From: Hyaloperonospora brassicae
Taxonomy: Eukaryota > Oomycota > Peronosporomycetes > Peronosporales > Peronosporaceae
DNA: 64,000 nt
Direction of reading: 5' to 3'
Assembly (NCBI GenBank): GCA_947650285.1
Contig: CANTFL010000188.1
Coordinates: 62,001 to 126,000 of the forward strand
Position 1 is the first letter of the stretch. Each line of letters begins with the position of its first letter. The notes below the pieces were generated by a model. It saw nothing but the letters and a program-made list of their open reading frames with translations. It did not search any database and was not told the DNA's origin. Positions 40,850-51,027 of the stretch are shown here, piece after piece. Both the position numbers and the translations under genes were made by a program.

Positions 40850-43205
40850 CTTATAAAACTTTTCTAAAGGGCGCTTTTCGTCATCGTGGATGTTCTTGTA
40901 TACGGAACACACGTAGTAACATTTTCCCGCAGGATGACCTTTACGGCCGCACTTATGACACGTCAGTCGCTTTTACCTCCCGCGGTCGTCATGTCTCTTC
41001 GACTCACATTACGTACACACTTTTTGGACTTTCCACGATCGTAGTGCCTCTCTTGATCGAATATCTCATTTAGGTCGACCGGGTCTCCTGGCTTCTTAAC
41101 GCGATCCGCTCCTTCAGCCATGTACACATTTCGTCGATCCGTGTTATTATCCGGTCTTCCAGGATTAACTTCTGATCCACTGCTCTCGCTTTCCACGTGG
41201 ATCCCTATCACAGCCCTCTCAGGTTATGCTGGCATTTAGGCCGCCTGCGACGTGAGACGATGTCGAAATTTTAATGACCCCATAGAGTCGTGACTTTCTC
41301 GGACTTCCATATTTTCGCATTCTTGCATAGTTTCTTCAAGATTGTCTGCATCTCCAAGGCGTAATAATGTCAACATTCTCGCTAGCTCGCAATCGTTCAG
41401 GGTACCAATGTAATGTTTACATGTTCCTTGCATATAGCAGACGGTCCGTCTTGTATCGTTAATCTTCGCCCGTATCGCAGCCACATTCAGACGGATACAA
41501 GTACTCCAATGAAGTCTCGTTCGATCGCTTACGGGCTTGGTAGTAGAGTGTCCCAACCGAAATGTGATTCTTCCCTCCATATTTGGCCATGAAACCTTCC
41601 AGGAGTGCCTTCCACGAAGTCCTCGTTGAGCGACTGAGTTTATTATACCAGTCACGCGCCGGTCCCGTAAGAAGATCGCTAAACATTATGCACTTCCTTA
41701 CTTCTGGTTCTTGATCGCGTAGGAACGCCGACTCCACCTTACTGATCCAGTTCCTGGCATGTTCTTCATTCTATCCCCGTCCGGCAAAATCTTTCAGTTC
41801 GGCCGTGGTAGACATCCGAATCCTTCGGTTAGAGAACCCCTACCATTTCCCGCTGCCCCTGCCGTTGTTACCTGTGGTAATCTCTTATTACCTTGGTCTC
41901 GGTTCTCACGACCATTGTCGTGCGATCTACTAAGACGCGATCCAACCAAAATCATGTCTACATATGGCATATCATTCTCCGGTCTGGGTGGGTGAATTGA
42001 CGATCGCCCGGCGTTCATATGGGCTTATTTTAGCTCATGTTTCTTCATGGCTGCTCAAAAAATCGGAACTCACCTGATCTGATTCAACCATGTTCATGAA
42101 CTGCGTCGTCGGTGGCTTTCACGCTTGCGCCTTTACATCGTTCCGTTTAAAGCTCTTCCGCAATTGGTCCGCTCCTCTTGGTTCTAGCGACATCCGTTGG
42201 ATCTCGAACGAATCATTCAAGTCCTCTATCTAACTCCGCTGATGCATAATGAGACGATCAAGTGTGTTCGTCCTTGGGAAATTGTTGAGTCGGTGTCAGA
42301 ACTTGATTCCATTGTGACTCGCGGCATGATCCATTGATCCGTAGTGCCGATCGGCGAGGTTGTGTTGTCTCCAGATTCACGTATGCCTCTGAGCGGACTC
42401 AACGTCATAAACAGCGATAGTCCGGCAGCGACCAATCGACCGTGGTCTGCGCTCTAGCAGAGTTTGTGCGTTGAACAATTCCAGCAGTGAACCCCGCCTC
42501 CGTTAGTAGATTAACTGGACGCCAGAGTGCATTTAACACGTTGAGATTTGGGTTGGGTACTGGTATTGGTCCGCGTAGCGATCCGGTCATCTTCGGCTTG
42601 ATCATCTTGAGTCACTGGATCGCTCGACAACAGGCCTCTCCAGCTCCTTCAAGTGGTACATCCTGGCTAATTTCTTCGAATCGCCAATCTTAAAACTTCA
42701 CTTCGCGATACACTGACTGAGAGGCTTGATCCATCTTCTTCGTCTTGACCTTTGTCTCTGGCTTGCCTGTTCTTGTAAACTCTTTCGATCTTCTTTCACC
42801 GCGGCCAGCTTCTTAAAGTTGTTCAAACTGTTCTACTTCTTTCTTTGATCATTTCTGATGGTTCGTCTGATTTGAATATAAAATCGTTTGAAGATTCCTA
42901 AATGAACTTTCATTCCTGCAGATCGAGCTTTGCAGCCCGATCTGCGATGCCCTCCGAAGTGACATCAGGAGGGGTTTTGGAGTTTTTCTTCCAGATCGTG
43001 CGACCGAACTTCCTCTATTTTTTCTTGTCTTCAAATCTCCTCCCAGAACTTTGATGATCCGGAGATCCTTCATTCTCACGCGTCTGTGACGATCCCTCTT
43101 TAGGCTGCAGCTTCTATCTCCAAATTCAGTCTTGACCTTGACTTCTTCGCTCAGAGACTCACGGTGAAACCCCGAGTCACCAGAAGGTCCGGGCACGCGC
43201 ACCAT
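40850..43205 (-). pseudogene. Gyp3 gag
   Basis: Begins at an ATG at 43205, one base after the LTR (MVRVPGPSGDSGFHRES). The capsid part at 41459-41737 and 41236-41655 includes WYNKLSRSTRTSWKALLEGF and YGGKNHISVGTLYYQARKR, then LNVAAIRAKIND after a frame change. An intact zinc knuckle (CHKCGRKGHPAGKC) is read near 40,930-40,970. Stops and shifts elsewhere. Confidence 0.75.
43187..43204 (-). other. Gyp3 primer-binding site
   Basis: On the minus strand TGGTGCGCGTGCCCGG starts 1-2 nt after the 5' LTR end and overlaps the first gag codons. It would pair with a tRNA ending GCGCACCA; identity not determined. Confidence 0.5.
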
Positions 43206-44669
43206 TATGGAGGAGTGGTGTTCACTAATTCTTTGTGATCCCGACTCTCCACTGGCGCCCGGACGACCGACTAACGGATGAGGTTTACCGATTTCGTGCT
43301 CTGTTTCTTCTTGCTCGCCTTGTGTACCCGTCAGTGGGGCGGGTTGCGCTCTTCTTGGTGGACTCGAGTTGAAGCTGAACTTGACCGTTTTGGAATAGGG
43401 GTTGATCAGGTGGACATTCTTCACCCGGTCAAACGTAGGGGTTTATTGAGTGGAAATTCTTGAGTCGATCGAACGTACACTTGGGCGCTCTCCCTGAGTC
43501 GCATGCATCCAAAGTTGATGCTTGATCCGCGAGTCTTTCTGACCACATGAGCCGTCTCGCGATCTTGAACCTGAACCGTTAGGCTCCCTGCGTCCGATCG
43601 CGGTTGGAAGGGTGAGAACTGATGTTCCGCCTGGCCAAACAATCCAAAGACGAAGTTTATATCGACACAGGCCGCTCTCTATTCAACGGGAGGCCAAACT
43701 TCCTGCCCGGGAGAAGTCGACGCGTGTCTTTCGTTTGCAAATTCAATTCTGTTTAATGTCAACCAACTAAATCCAAAACCTATGACTATACCTATATGTT
43801 CGCTAGATCACTGTTGCGTATCGCCTGCCTACGTAATTCACCTCGTGCATCATGTGGTCCACAGCCGATACTCGGGTAGCGGATCGCTCCGTAAAGGATC
43901 GCTATATAGTGGACCGCTCCATAGTGGATCGCTCCGTAAAGGATTGCTAGGTGGTGGTTAACTAGGGAATGGATTGTTAGGTGGTGTTTCTCTAGGTGGT
44001 GAATCGCTCTATAGTGGATCTCTCCATTGTGGATCGCTCCGTGGTGGATCGCTCCGTGGTGGATTGCTCGGGTATTGGATCGCTCCGTGGTGGATCGCTC
44101 GGGTATTGGATCTCTCCGTGGTGGATCGTTCGGGTGGTGGATCGCTCTGTGGTGGATCGCCCGGGGTGGATCGTTTGGGTAGTGGATCGCGGTATACGAT
44201 CCACACCGATTATGTATCCACACAATCAAGCATTACACATTCATGGTGGATCGTTATCAATCTCACGAGTCTCTGATTGGGCATCCACCGTCGAATCGCC
44301 CTTACTTTTGAGACCTCGCATGTTTGATGATCTCGACGATCCACTTCTCCAGCTTGCTTCCATATTCCCCTATCGTCCATTGTCGTTAGCGATCCAGTCC
44401 TCCATTTGATGTTCACCCCTTGTGCGATCCGTTCCTTGTAACTTGGTGATCCAAGCCCTTGATCGCGGATCGTGATCGGTCAAGTTGTCGATCCTTGACT
44501 ATACTCCTTCTTGACCGTTAGATAGACCAATCCGCATGACTTCAACAGTCTTTTCTGTCTCTCAGTCGTTTGATCCCATCATTCGTGCCAACGGGGCCTA
44601 TCTCTGAGCGCACTCCACCAATCAAACCGAGCTCGCACTTAATGCGGTAGGCGCGATCCACACTTTCCA
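43206..44669 (-). repeat. Gyp3 5' LTR
   Basis: About 1.46 kb, homologous along its length to 23608-24944. Followed on the right by TCAT (44670-44673), the second target duplication. Confidence 0.85.
43870..44200. repeat. degenerate tandem repeat inside the Gyp3 5' LTR
   Basis: About 20 units of roughly 15 bp, GGATCGCTCCGTGGT and variants. Longer than the tract in the 3' LTR, so the array changed length after insertion. Confidence 0.85.
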
Positions 44670-44726
44670 TCATTATTCCTCCGTTATTCGCCACATCATT
44701 CCGTTTCTGTCGGTCGACCTCGTTTG

Positions 44727-45330
44727 CTATGGAATGATTAAACGGAACATTTTGACAGAATTACGTGTCCGCTGAAAATATCTATGCTTACTCTGTTGTA
44801 TTTGTGCCAGTGCGCTTTGTGCGCACTGGTTAAAGGTCTTTCTCTCGTTTCGCGAAAGTGTCATTTTTCTCGCTGGTTCCGTCAATGACGATGCTGAAAT
44901 ACCCACTTCGTCGTTTTCATCTGCATCAGCAATCGAGGAAGACGCTATTATCAACTTTGGTTTCTTCTTCGATGTCAATTAGGTAAACATCGTCATCAAA
45001 CGTGACGACGTTAGAGTCGACGCATCGATAATGAAGAGCTTTCCGTCTTTTTATCGATCAATTCCTTCTCCACTTGAACGAGGGTCAACCTTCCTAATAG
45101 ATTAAATGCATTGATACGTAAGACATTCACGAAGAAGGGTTTATGCGGTTCCCACGCATCCGACAAGTTGCTTTCGACCATTAGATAAAACGAACGTTAA
45201 CTCATAAACAAGTGGATGGTTTCTCGAATAATATCTCAAAGGATACGATATTCATGCTCTGTCTGACCGTCTGTTTCCGTTCTTTTACATGTAAACATCT
45301 TCAAACGTGATCTGAGCGATCGGAACACGG
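44727..45330 (-). pseudogene. Gyp4 integrase and linker
   Basis: Reverse-strand sequence aligns with Gyp1 15,260-15,620: the segment before the Glu (matching GGTCAGACAGA), the FFVNG segment near 45,130, and the Asp-rich linker start near 45,000. The frame 44727-44978 is an acidic and Ser-rich linker (DADENDEVGISASSL). Heavily mutated. Confidence 0.65.
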
Positions 45331-45689
45331 ACCTACCAGGGTTCTGCCATAAATTGAGGGTCTCAGTAGGAGACGAGCTCACGTGGTGAGCTCATGTAGT
45401 CGAAACATCGTGTCGATAATGACACGGGTACAGACCTGCACCGTGATCGACATGGAGACTACATCTAGATGCATTATCTTAAGTAACCGGTAAATTAACA
45501 CAAAAATCCCATTATTCTTGTGGTAGCCTTTGCGAAAGCCGACGACAAATTCCAAACAGGACTTCCAGCAGTCTTCCGGACCGGCAGAGGCTGCAAAGGC
45601 GCACAGGATGAAGGACTTTGCTCTACCTTTGACACACTTCGCAAGAAGTAGAGCAAAAACCGATACTCGCGGAGCCAGTAAAAGTCACG

Positions 45690-46460
45690 GATTACCGTAA
45701 AAAAGTTCGATTTTTATCACGATTATCACCTATTGATAAAATGTGACACTCAAACCGGGCAATCGCAATTGCTCTGATAACAATGATGGTACGAGGTATA
45801 TAGCCGGAATCGGCTAAATAATACGGCAACGCGATGCGTGTTGTATACCGATCCAATGAGTAACAACATAATGCCAATAAATATTTGAAAGATTTACGAG
45901 ATGGATCGACGAGGTAATACATTAAACTCATTTTATCCTTACCACCTGCGTCGATCTTTTTCAAGTCTGTCAAGTGTTGTTGACGAAGGAGAACTTGAGG
46001 CAAATGTTGCAACAGTAGGGATATCAACACTTTTGAAATTTGCTGCCAGCTAAAAATTAGATGACATCATCGACGGCATTCAATCGTCGTCCTGGCTTGT
46101 ATTCCATGTAACATTTATACTTGGCAAAAATAGAACAGCCACCTCGCCATTGATTGCGATATTGGGGACTGTTTACGTCCGTGCGTAATGGCGCGTGGTA
46201 TGTATACACAACTAGCGGTCTTTCCTTCATAAGATAGACACGAAACTTAACCAGTAAATACTTCATGGCGAATTTCTTGTAATACATTCATAAATTGCGT
46301 TCAGCTGGTTGCAGCTGATGCGACTGATAGCTATGACGCGCTCTGCGCCATCTATATCAACCTGCATTACCGCACAGCAGTTTGCAAAATCGCTGGCGTC
46401 ACAGACGACATGAGATGGTCTGTCCTGATTTGCAGTAGGTATAATGGGCGCTTGCGCCAA
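45690..46460 (-). pseudogene. Gyp4 RNase H and pol connection
   Basis: 46263-46460 reads PSHVVCDASDFANCCAVMQV, and 46057-46287 reads KFRVYLMKERPLVVYTYHAP and EYKPGRRLNAVDDV, the same order as Gyp1 RNase H. 45692-46030 continues toward the integrase. Confidence 0.75.
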
Positions 46461-46980
46461 ACTCTGCCATCTAGACTAGGAGGAACGCTGACAGAAAGTG
46501 TTGCATGACCGCTTCTCATTTTCTTATGTAAACAAGGAAGATGCACATTTATTTCGGCGTAGTTGCGTGGGTACTCATGCAAGCACGTCACTAGGCCAAT
46601 GGAACTTACTTATTCTCTTGCCATCGACTGGCACGGTCCAGTCGGCTATCGCCTTAATCTTTTCGGTATCAGTGAGTGCGCCGTGTTTAATTACGATGCA
46701 CCCAAGAAGTAGTATTTCGCTAGCTGTGAATATACACTTCTTGTGGGTTGTCGTACAACCAATGAAAGCGCATAAGTGTCAAAACCTGACAAGTGTGCGT
46801 TATCTGAACTTCCACGTCCGTATTTTTGACCATATCCAGGCCATGGGCGAACACATCGTCAGATTCACTTGGTGCGAATTCTCGCACCAATATCAACAAA
46901 TTGTCACACATTTGTTGAATGTGGCAGAGTTTCTATTGGCTCTTGTGGCATCACTATCCACTCCGAGGTCACGCCGTGGG
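46461..46980 (-). pseudogene. Gyp4 reverse transcriptase, C-terminal part
   Basis: 46720-46911 covers the catalytic region (REFAPSESDDVFAHGLDM, where relatives have YFDDVF, so the active-site Tyr-Phe is lost) and the following helix. It stops near 46,980 at an inserted LTR-like segment. Confidence 0.7.
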
Positions 46981-47004
46981 GGTGTTCACTGCTGTGTAAG
47001 TGGC

Positions 47005-48250
47005 TGTGATAGAGTGGTGATCGCTCTTTTACGGAGTCGATCCCAACTCTCCATTGGCACCCGGAAGACCTACCAACGGAGAAAGTACTCCGTTTAAGTG
47101 TCCTTGATCGCCTCCCTCACCTTTTGTACTCGCCGATGGGGCGGTTTTTACTCTTCCAGGTGGAATTGTGTCGTTTTAAAACTTGACCGTTTTTGCGATG
47201 TTGTCGAGGTCCGATCTCGGTGTAGAATTCTTCACACCGCTATCGGGGTTGATGTGATCTCGTTGAATTAATTACGGCATCATTTGTATACTTGTAGGGT
47301 GATCGGTATGAGTCACTCTGATCTGTAACAAATCGCCTTGTCCAAAATTTAGACCTTGATTCGCGAGCCTTTTGACCACTTGAGTTTTCTCATGATCTTG
47401 AGTCGTCAACCACAAAGGGTGACCTGCGTCCGATAGCAGTTCTAGAGGGTGATAGTCCTTGAATGCAACTGGCCAATCAATCCAGGTGCGACACTTGTGA
47501 ATATGTAGCGTAGTATGTGACGTCGGGTGGCCAAATAATCCAGCTCGGAAGAGACGGCGCGTGTCTTTAGATGCAAATTGAGCTCTATTTAATGCTAACT
47601 AATAATACCCAACAAATCTATCTCTATCTTCATACCGTAGATATCTCATGCCACGTGTCTCTTTCTCTATAAGGTATCAATGTTGTACTTGCGTGGCACG
47701 CACTTAATACACTTGTCCGATCGCGGTCGCCTTTCTGGTTGAATATCGTGTCGTTGTGTCCAAATTAGTTTGATAGCGATCACGTACCTAATCGTTGATC
47801 CTCATCACGATCACATCCTTGATCGCGATCGCTTTGCTGATCGCGGGTCACCTGGAGTGGCACACACATCTCTGATCGTGACCGCTCCTCGTGGTCCACA
47901 CCAACCTGTCTCCGATCATGATATCGTTCGCCTTCGAGATCGCGGTCGCCTTGACGATCGCGGATACTGTGGTGCGGTACACAATCCTCTGATCGCGATC
48001 GCACTTAATCGCCATCGTATTCATCCCCTTGACAATTATCGAGGCTCTCTGAATATTACCCTTCGTCCGTCATACTTTATCCTAATGCCACAGGTCCAAT
48101 GCTTCCCGATCTGTTATCCGGTTCTTCCTAACAGTCCAGTTGACGTGATCTGACCAGGTGCGGAACCGGCGCCGCCATCCGTTTGCTTATTCGAATATAA
48201 CTGGAGCGCAATCCGTTCTAGCATAGCAAAATTTACTGATCGCTTCACCA
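47005..48250 (-). repeat. Gyp3-like solo LTR in the Gyp4 reverse transcriptase
   Basis: About 1.25 kb related to the Gyp3 LTRs: it shares the block CACCCGGAAGACCTACCAACGG near 47,055 (GCGCCCGGACGACCGACT in Gyp3) and the GGGGCGG block near 47,145, with a GATCGCGATCGC-rich centre (47.8-48.0 kb). No internal genes. It is flanked by a 16-bp duplication of the target (46981-46996 and 48254-48269), longer than an LTR element normally makes. Confidence 0.65.
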
Positions 48251-48253
48251 CAT

Positions 48254-48600
48254 GGTGCTCACTGCTGTGCATGGGGTAACACGTTCATGCATAAGATTCT
48301 TACAAAATTCACCAACTCATATCTTTACGAAAAATGATATTATATGACATACCTTATACAAACTTCCCCCAGTATAGGATTCCGAGCCGATACCTTTGTC
48401 GAAATTGAATTTCCAAACGCGTGCACTTTCCTCCTTTCTAATGTGGCGTTTTGCACACAAAAGGTTAAAAGTCTATGGGAGAAGCTTGTTTCCTTCACAT
48501 GACTCAATGCTAAGCGATCCATCAGTTATCGATTACAACGAGGCAGTTGTCACTGTTCATGATACAATTCTTCAAATTGGTTTATCAACAATCTTTTAAC
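48254..48600 (-). pseudogene. Gyp4 reverse transcriptase, N-terminal part
   Basis: Reverse-strand DNA aligns with Gyp1 13,360-13,580: a CAAAACGCCACA segment near 48,450, CGGTATGTCATA-type segment near 48,340, and ATGCATGAACGTGTTACCC near 48,285. This continues the RT interrupted at 46,980. Confidence 0.65.
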
Positions 48601-49329
48601 AAGTGAAAATCTTATGAAGCTACTCTCACGCAATGTATTCTGGACATACATCCAATTCATATTAAAAATGGGGGTTTTCTCTAAGTGAGCCCCTCGATCG
48701 AGAAGGTAATTTCAAGTGTTTTCATCGAGAAACTATACGTTTTTTGTAAATGCTGCTGGTAACCCGTTAGACCTCAGCAAATATAACCACCGGTACTATA
48801 TCGGTGACGTTTTGTCCTTTCTTTTGAAAACTCAGAACTGCTTGTCCTTGCCCATATCAGATCTCACAAGCATCGTTTAAGCTAGAGCATCAAGAGTGTA
48901 TGTATTTGTTCTTGTAGTTAAATTTGGATGTAATATTAAATTTAGTATACAAGCACCTGCACCTGATTCATCTGTAACTAGGATAATCACTGTCATAAAA
49001 GAAATATAAGAACCGATTTTCTCATACTGTTGTGGATATAATCCTGCAGCAATATTATAGATTGCCCTTTTGAGTGCCATTTTGTATTCTTTTGTCGCAT
49101 TCAGGCGGCAGGTGTCTTAATTACTAGATAAAATCCGCTTAGCATGAATGCACATGTCGGTCTAGTCGTTTTAATTAAGTAGCGAAGATTAGGCGCTGCT
49201 TGTGTTTCGTTGAGTTGACGGGTGCTAGTTCCACAGAACAGTATTAAACAACACACAGCTATAATGCAGTCGTACTAGCAACATAACCACGAGTGAAGCC
49301 ATCGCACTCACTCGTGTAATACTAACGAG
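48601..49329. other. decayed Gyp4 interior
   Basis: Should correspond to the Gyp4 protease-RT spacer; I could not align individual motifs. No gene called. Confidence 0.4.
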
Positions 49330-49730
49330 CTTTCAACAGCTTCAACATGTCCATCAAATGATCATCTGGTGAACAGGTGGCAAGAAACTTCACAGATCAA
49401 CGGTGATAGCTAAAAATGATTGTATCGAGTAACGTTAGACCAGTATATGACATCAGATTGGTCATCCAAATTTCGTAGGGTCAAAGGATTATCGTAATTT
49501 CACCTTCTAGCTTGCAGTGGATCCCCTCTACACATTCGATCACTATAATAAACTGAATTTCTGCAAGGCGCATTGTTATCCTTGTTCGATGTCGGTCGAT
49601 CATAACGAACTCGGGAGTATGACCCTGTAGTATTTGGCATCGTGTAAAGTCAAATGACGCTTCGTAGTCAACTTGGGCTCGAAGAGTCATGACTTTAGTC
49701 ACTAAGATTTGTAAAAAGATACGAGAATCT
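49330..49730 (-). pseudogene. Gyp4 protease region
   Basis: 49481-49702 reads AQVDYEASFDFTRCQILQG (Gyp1 has VDCGASNNFVRRQSLEG) and ends VEGIHCKLEGEITI, matching VVGIHYTLEGE. The DNA at 49,345-49,370 aligns with the perfect palindrome of Gyp1 at 12,327 but is no longer perfect. Confidence 0.65.
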
Positions 49731-50569
49731 CATCACCAGAGGCAGCAATTTACAGATAAGTAATGATGGGTGGAGACACCTTTGCCAAGAGGCCTGCGAA
49801 TTCTCGAGTCTATATAAAATGATAAGCTCGCCATACCGTACTGACCCAACCAATTTTGTGATGAATCGACATGCTGTTGCAATTTTGCAATATTGTGGAA
49901 ACCACGTCTTGTGAACTTCTTGGCTTACTGACGGTCGTTGTAAAATTTACGTCTTGGGACCTTCTCAGACGTCTAATATTTGTTCCGTTATGTCGTACAA
50001 GAAATGGAATATGAAGCAAGACATCCATAGACGTAGTGTTCTGATTATTTGACATCTATCCCAAATCTGCGTTATTTTGCATCCTAACGAGCAATTTGTT
50101 TTCCCTTCGATAAGAAAAGATTCAACCTTTTTTGTACGTGTCACCTCGAGTCATCACGAAAGACACCAAGGGACCCAAGTTTGAGTGATCGTGTCTCATA
50201 CGGATGTCTCTACGTTCCGCCAATGAGGTTTTTAATTAAAGTTTTCAGCCAACGATGAAACGGACTTGTATTGGTGAAGTTATCAGACAAAACCTAAATG
50301 TATACTGTGATCGATGTCTTCATATAGCGAGGTGGCCGTGTGCAAGTAGCAAGGTGTTAAATTAGATCAATAAAGCATGTACATCTTGTTTACCCTGACT
50401 GGGTTTCAAGAACTTTACTAAAAACCCTAAGACTTGGTTTGGTGGCTCTTACATCAGTCTAAGCCAAGTCTTATCGACAGTTAAAGACCTGCACGCATAT
50501 ATTTGGTAGAAAATGCTTTCTAAGGCGAACGTTTCGGCACGTTTAGCCAAGTTTTATTGCAAAATAACA
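49731..50569. other. presumed Gyp4 gag, unrecognisable
   Basis: Lies where gag should be. A minus-strand frame at 49810-50055 has no clear gag motif. Nothing else seen. Confidence 0.35.
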
Positions 50570-51027
50570 AGTAGCATCCCAACTTCTACGAACATTAAAC
50601 GCTTCTACCGATACAGTACAATCGACCTACACTAGACGCACTGTAGGAAGGTTCTTCGTAGTCTCAAGGGATTCGAAGGTGAAGAGGAAGGCGGGTCTTC
50701 AATTAAGATACGCTACGTCAAGTAAATTTATATCTGTATCGATTGTATTAAATGTCATTGAAAATACATCTATATTTTCCTATGTGACTAGTTTGTGCTA
50801 CATCATACAATATCATCACCTGCACATCACCTAAAGCGCACGTCTGCCGCAATTGGTGCACTTTGACCCATGTCGATTCATGAGTGAAGTATTTTTAGAG
50901 AGTATATTTATAGTTAATTATCATAAAAAATACTAAGCAAGGACAATAATGGACAATGCAAATAATTAGGATGATACAATTGGTGACCAACTTTTACTAA
51001 TGACATGTAACGGCACTCCCTGTTACA
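50570..51027 (-). repeat. Gyp4 5' LTR
   Basis: The reverse strand starts TGTAACAGGGAGTGCCGTTACA (51027 leftward; split here only for reading) and includes CACCAATTGCGGCAGACG near 50,850, aligned with the GCCGCAAGACGCG box of Gyp1. The inner border is uncertain. Confidence 0.6.

Larger units (their letters stand above)
23608..44669 (-). mobile_element. Gyp3, large gypsy element with dual RNase H and chromodomain
   Basis: Minus-strand element of about 13.5 kb once the inserted Gyp2 (27707-35292) is removed. LTRs 43206-44669 (5') and 23608-24944 (3') start TGGAAAG and end CCACA or a mutated form. A PBS, gag with an intact zinc knuckle, protease, RT, RNase H, a second RNase H, integrase, chromodomain, an antisense ORF region and a PPT are present in that order. 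It is flanked by TCAT on both sides. It belongs to a gypsy family I recognise from oomycetes. Many stops and frameshifts: a dead copy. Confidence 0.88.
21235..51027 (-). mobile_element. Gyp4, old gypsy element of the Gyp1 family, split by later insertions
   Basis: Minus-strand remains lie in the right order when later insertions are removed: 5' LTR (about 50570-51027), protease region (49.3-49.7 kb), RT (48.25-48.6 and 46.47-46.98 kb), RNase H (45.7-46.46 kb), integrase (44.73-45.33 kb), then, beyond Gyp3, chromodomain (22.86-23.14 kb), antisense ORF relics (21.9-22.57 kb) and 3' LTR (about 21235-21680). Without Gyp3 and the inserted LTR the length is about 7.5 kb, close to Gyp1. LTR and pol sequences align with Gyp1. 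All genes are decayed. Confidence 0.8.

Noticed and set aside
43974..44276. Gly/Ser-rich repeat proteins on both strands
   Set aside because: They are translations of the 15-bp LTR minisatellite, which is open in several frames.
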